Below, in pieces: positions 62,701 through 64,000 of a DNA stretch of 64,000 bases (positions are counted from its first letter, which is position 1; each line of letters opens with the position of its first letter). The stretch is from positions 1 through 64,000 of the forward strand of contig NZ_BAABJG010000044.1 of assembly GCF_039543185.1 (NCBI RefSeq), in the 5' to 3' direction. Under the pieces are notes generated by a model. The model was not told the DNA's origin and did not search any database. It was given only the letters and a program-made list of their open reading frames with translations. A program made the position numbers and the translations under genes. Source of the DNA: Paenibacillus_S vulneris (lineage in GTDB: Bacteria > Bacillota > Bacilli > Paenibacillales > NBRC-103111).

Positions 62701-63349
62701 GGTGCGTGAGCTGAAACGCGACATTGCCGTACTTGGTGAAGTCAACCTGGGAGCGGTGGAGGAATTCGCGAGGGTTAACGAGCGATTCCAGTTTTTAAGT
62801 GAGCAGAAGAATGATTTGGTTGAAGCGAAAACCACCTTGTATCAGGTGATTCGGGAAATGGACGAAGAGATGTCGAAGCGGTTTAGAACGACGTTCGACG
62901 CAATCCGCTCTCACTTTGTTGTCGTCTTCGCCAAGCTGTTCGGCGGAGGACGTGCCGATCTGATTTTATCCGAGCCGGATAATCTTCTTGATACGGGGAT
63001 CGAAATTGTCGCTCAGCCGCCGGGTAAGAAGCTGCAGAACCTGCAGCTCTTGTCGGGGGGAGAACGAGCGCTGACGGCTATTGCCCTGCTATTCTCGATC
63101 ATCCGCGTGAAGCCGGTGCCGTTCTGCGTGCTTGACGAGGTCGAAGCAGCCCTGGATGAAGCGAATGTATCCCGTTTTGCGGAATATTTACGCGAGTTTT
63201 CCGAGCAAACCCAGTTCATTGTAGTAACGCACCGCAAGGGGACGATGGAAGAGGCGGATGTGCTGTACGGGGTCACGATGGAAGAAGGCGGCGTATCCAA
63301 GCTGGTATCCGTCCGGTTGGAAGAGGATGAAGCCATCATTGCGAGCTAG
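59777..63349 (+). CDS. smc: chromosome segregation protein SMC
   Basis: 1190 aa condensin ATPase. Walker A GPNGSGKSN (32-39), two long coiled coils (about 170-500 and 670-1020), hinge with Gly-rich end GGSMTGGS (about 520-660), signature LLSGGERALTA (about 1091) and Walker B FCVLDEVEAALDE (about 1115). Binds ScpA-ScpB and ParB-loaded origin DNA. Full length. ATG at 59777 behind TTGAGGTGAGAC. Confidence 0.97.
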   Translation: MFLKRIELSGFKSFADRTELEFVQGITAVVGPNGSGKSNISDGIRWVLGEQSARSLRGGKMEDIIFAGSDARKAVNYGEVSLTLDNSDQSLSLDFNEVTVTRRVHRNGDSEYLINKQACRLKDITELFMDTGIGKEAYSIIGQGRIEEILSTKSEDRRGIFEEASGIVKYKSRKRETEKKLQETEQNLLRINDLVVELEDQIEPLRIQSEKAVRYRELREQLKKNEIAMYVYQIEQIYNSWTETNKKLDKLKQEQLELSAIVGQHDAHLEKHRWETRRLEEEIEALQAQLLQISEDFEKCEGQGEVLKERKRNYASNQAQLAQNVKQQEIRSTEKEAELAAIREKLAVISDELQQYQAKLKAEEDRLLGVAGGISSAEEDRLKGELLETLNQMANARNEARYAEQQLEGLSKRLDRLGDEHRKWREQQDSIAERKRVLEERLAAVIGNIENARNRYLELSQSLKSKQMLSEESQSTVRKWEQKLDSMISRRDTMREMANDYDGFMHGVKEVLKAKDRQDLRGIRGAVAELVKVPAHVEVAVETALGGALQHIVVDSEANGREAIAFLKRRQLGRATFLPLDVIRGRSIPDSERRTIEGMEGFVGIGADLVQYEDTYRQIVGSLLGNVIIASQLEVANRIAAKVQYRYRVVTLEGDVVNPGGSMTGGSQQKKTSSLLSRQRQIEEMDKEIAVSQEQLQQLRVKADQVRKEIAADSAMLEELRQEGEALRIEEQQIRAGLQPLEQEAKQVAEQLALYSEDGDALDSERKELKDRQAAAIQTLERLTQEEAALQQAIREAELARKAGELAKEELQTQLTELKVKVASQTQEKQALVDQERRSHSELTQLHNELDLNRRLVLQLEQDMANHEQETIMQIELLNSLKLKKQQCTEQLELKRAERAQWQAQLEKEENKTREERNQLRQTEEHLHQTEVRVNRLDVELENLLKKLSDDYELSYELAKERYPVPEDVLGAQNQVRELKRDIAVLGEVNLGAVEEFARVNERFQFLSEQKNDLVEAKTTLYQVIREMDEEMSKRFRTTFDAIRSHFVVVFAKLFGGGRADLILSEPDNLLDTGIEIVAQPPGKKLQNLQLLSGGERALTAIALLFSIIRVKPVPFCVLDEVEAALDEANVSRFAEYLREFSEQTQFIVVTHRKGTMEEADVLYGVTMEEGGVSKLVSVRLEEDEAIIAS

Positions 63350-63417
63350 ATTCGTTCATGATGCAGCCAATTCGAGTTCAATAAAGCTAAAAGTATATAG
63401 AAAGGGGCTATCGCCCG

Positions 63418-64000
63418 ATGAGTTTTTTTAAACGATTGAAAGAAAGCATTTCCTCCAAGGCCGAGGCGGTTACGAATAAGTTTAAAGAAGGCTTGTCCAA
63501 AACACGCGATGTTCTGGTCGAGCGCGTCGAAGATTTGTTCAGCCGCCGCAAAAAAATCGACGAGGATTTCTATGAGGAGCTTGAAGAAATTCTGATCGGT
63601 GCGGATGTGGGCGTCAACACCGTTATGAAGCTGGTCGAGGATCTGCGTGCAGAGGTCCGCAAGCGGAAGATCGAAGATCCAAGCGAGCTTCAGCCTATTT
63701 TGACGGAGATGATTATCCAGCTGCTGAAAGGTGAGGAGAACGCTTCTCTGAAAATGGCGGAATCGGGCTTAACCGTCATTCTGTTCGTTGGCGTCAACGG
63801 AGTAGGAAAGACGACAACGATCGGCAAGCTGGCGCATCATTTGAAGTCGCAGGGTAAAAAGGTGCTTCTGGCTGCAGGAGACACGTTCCGTGCCGGGGCT
63901 ATTGAGCAGCTGGAGGTATGGGGGCAGCGCGTCGGCGTTGATGTTATCAAGCAGCAGGCGGGCTCCGACCCGGCAGCGGTGATGTTCGATGCGCTCCATG
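63418..64000 (+). CDS. ftsY: signal recognition particle receptor FtsY (partial, cut by window end)
   Basis: The first 194 codons of FtsY, the SRP receptor GTPase for membrane protein targeting. Short N-terminal amphipathic stretch (MSFFKRLKESISSK), N domain, and G1 GVNGVGKTTTIGKLA near residue 124, then AGDTFRAGAIEQL. It lacks the long acidic A domain of enteric FtsY, as usual in Bacillota. ATG at 63418 behind AAAGGGG. Third member of rnc-smc-ftsY. Confidence 0.96.
   Translation, partial: MSFFKRLKESISSKAEAVTNKFKEGLSKTRDVLVERVEDLFSRRKKIDEDFYEELEEILIGADVGVNTVMKLVEDLRAEVRKRKIEDPSELQPILTEMIIQLLKGEENASLKMAESGLTVILFVGVNGVGKTTTIGKLAHHLKSQGKKVLLAAGDTFRAGAIEQLEVWGQRVGVDVIKQQAGSDPAAVMFDALH

Noticed and set aside
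1..64000. tRNA, rRNA, CRISPR, transposase, prophage, toxin-antitoxin pair, T-box or known metabolite riboswitch
   Set aside because: Looked for by motif and by gene content; nothing convincing was seen apart from the intron end at 1-71.

Overview
The window looks like a piece of chromosome from a spore-forming, low-to-mid GC Bacillota species, most likely Paenibacillus or a close relative. Three things point there: gene order that mirrors the Bacillus subtilis yloA-smc-ftsY region, sporulation genes (spoVM, spoVIF, ylbJ) embedded among housekeeping genes, and Paenibacillus-type features such as an XPB-family helicase pair and plsX-fabH-fabD gene order. Genes are dense, mostly on the + strand, and often overlap by 1-17 bases. 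No tRNA, rRNA, CRISPR array, transposase or prophage is visible.

Layout. 1-71: the 3' end (domains V and VI) of a group II intron, abutting a secreted nuclease lipoprotein gene. 0.7-6.2 kb: XPB-like helicase and its partner, ylbF, ylbG and an orphan gene. 6.3-11 kb: LysR regulator, PHP phosphoesterase, galU and (minus strand) rqcH. 11-17 kb: Ca2+-type P-ATPase, dapF and a homocysteine methyltransferase/MTHFR fusion. 17-31.9 kb: a conserved information-processing and cell-wall signalling block (yicC, remA, gmk, rpoZ, coaBC, priA, def, fmt, rsmB, rlmN, prpC, prkC, rsgA, rpe). 32-38.3 kb: spoVM (26 codons), rpmB (minus), asp23-like yloU, the fatty-acid kinase pair fakA-fakB, recG and spoVIF.

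38.3-46.3 kb is an accessory island between conserved blocks. It holds a Tat-exported beta-helix protein, flavohemoglobin hmp facing a Crp/Fnr regulator (with a TGTGA-N6-TCACA site at hmp), an unrecognised duplicated-domain protein behind a LexA-box promoter, a lipoprotein / ATP-grasp (glutathionylspermidine-synthase-like) / DUF350 membrane protein cassette, an ECF41-type sigma factor and an unusually diverged SRAP-family protein.

46.6-64 kb returns to conserved genes: rsmD, coaD, ylbJ, the PDZ-Lon protease ylbL, tmcAL, yceD and rpmF; then fapR with a recognisable FapR box, followed by the fatty-acid operon plsX-fabH-fabD-fabG-acpP-fabF, and rnc-smc-ftsY (ftsY is cut by the window end). Functionally the fatty-acid part is coherent: FapR senses malonyl-CoA and controls plsX/fab genes, while FakA/FakB feed exogenous fatty acids toward PlsX-linked phospholipid synthesis. 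The best candidates for something undescribed are in the island: the three-gene lipoprotein/ligase/DUF350 cassette, the putative SOS gene at 41984 and the SRAP protein lacking most canonical catalytic residues.
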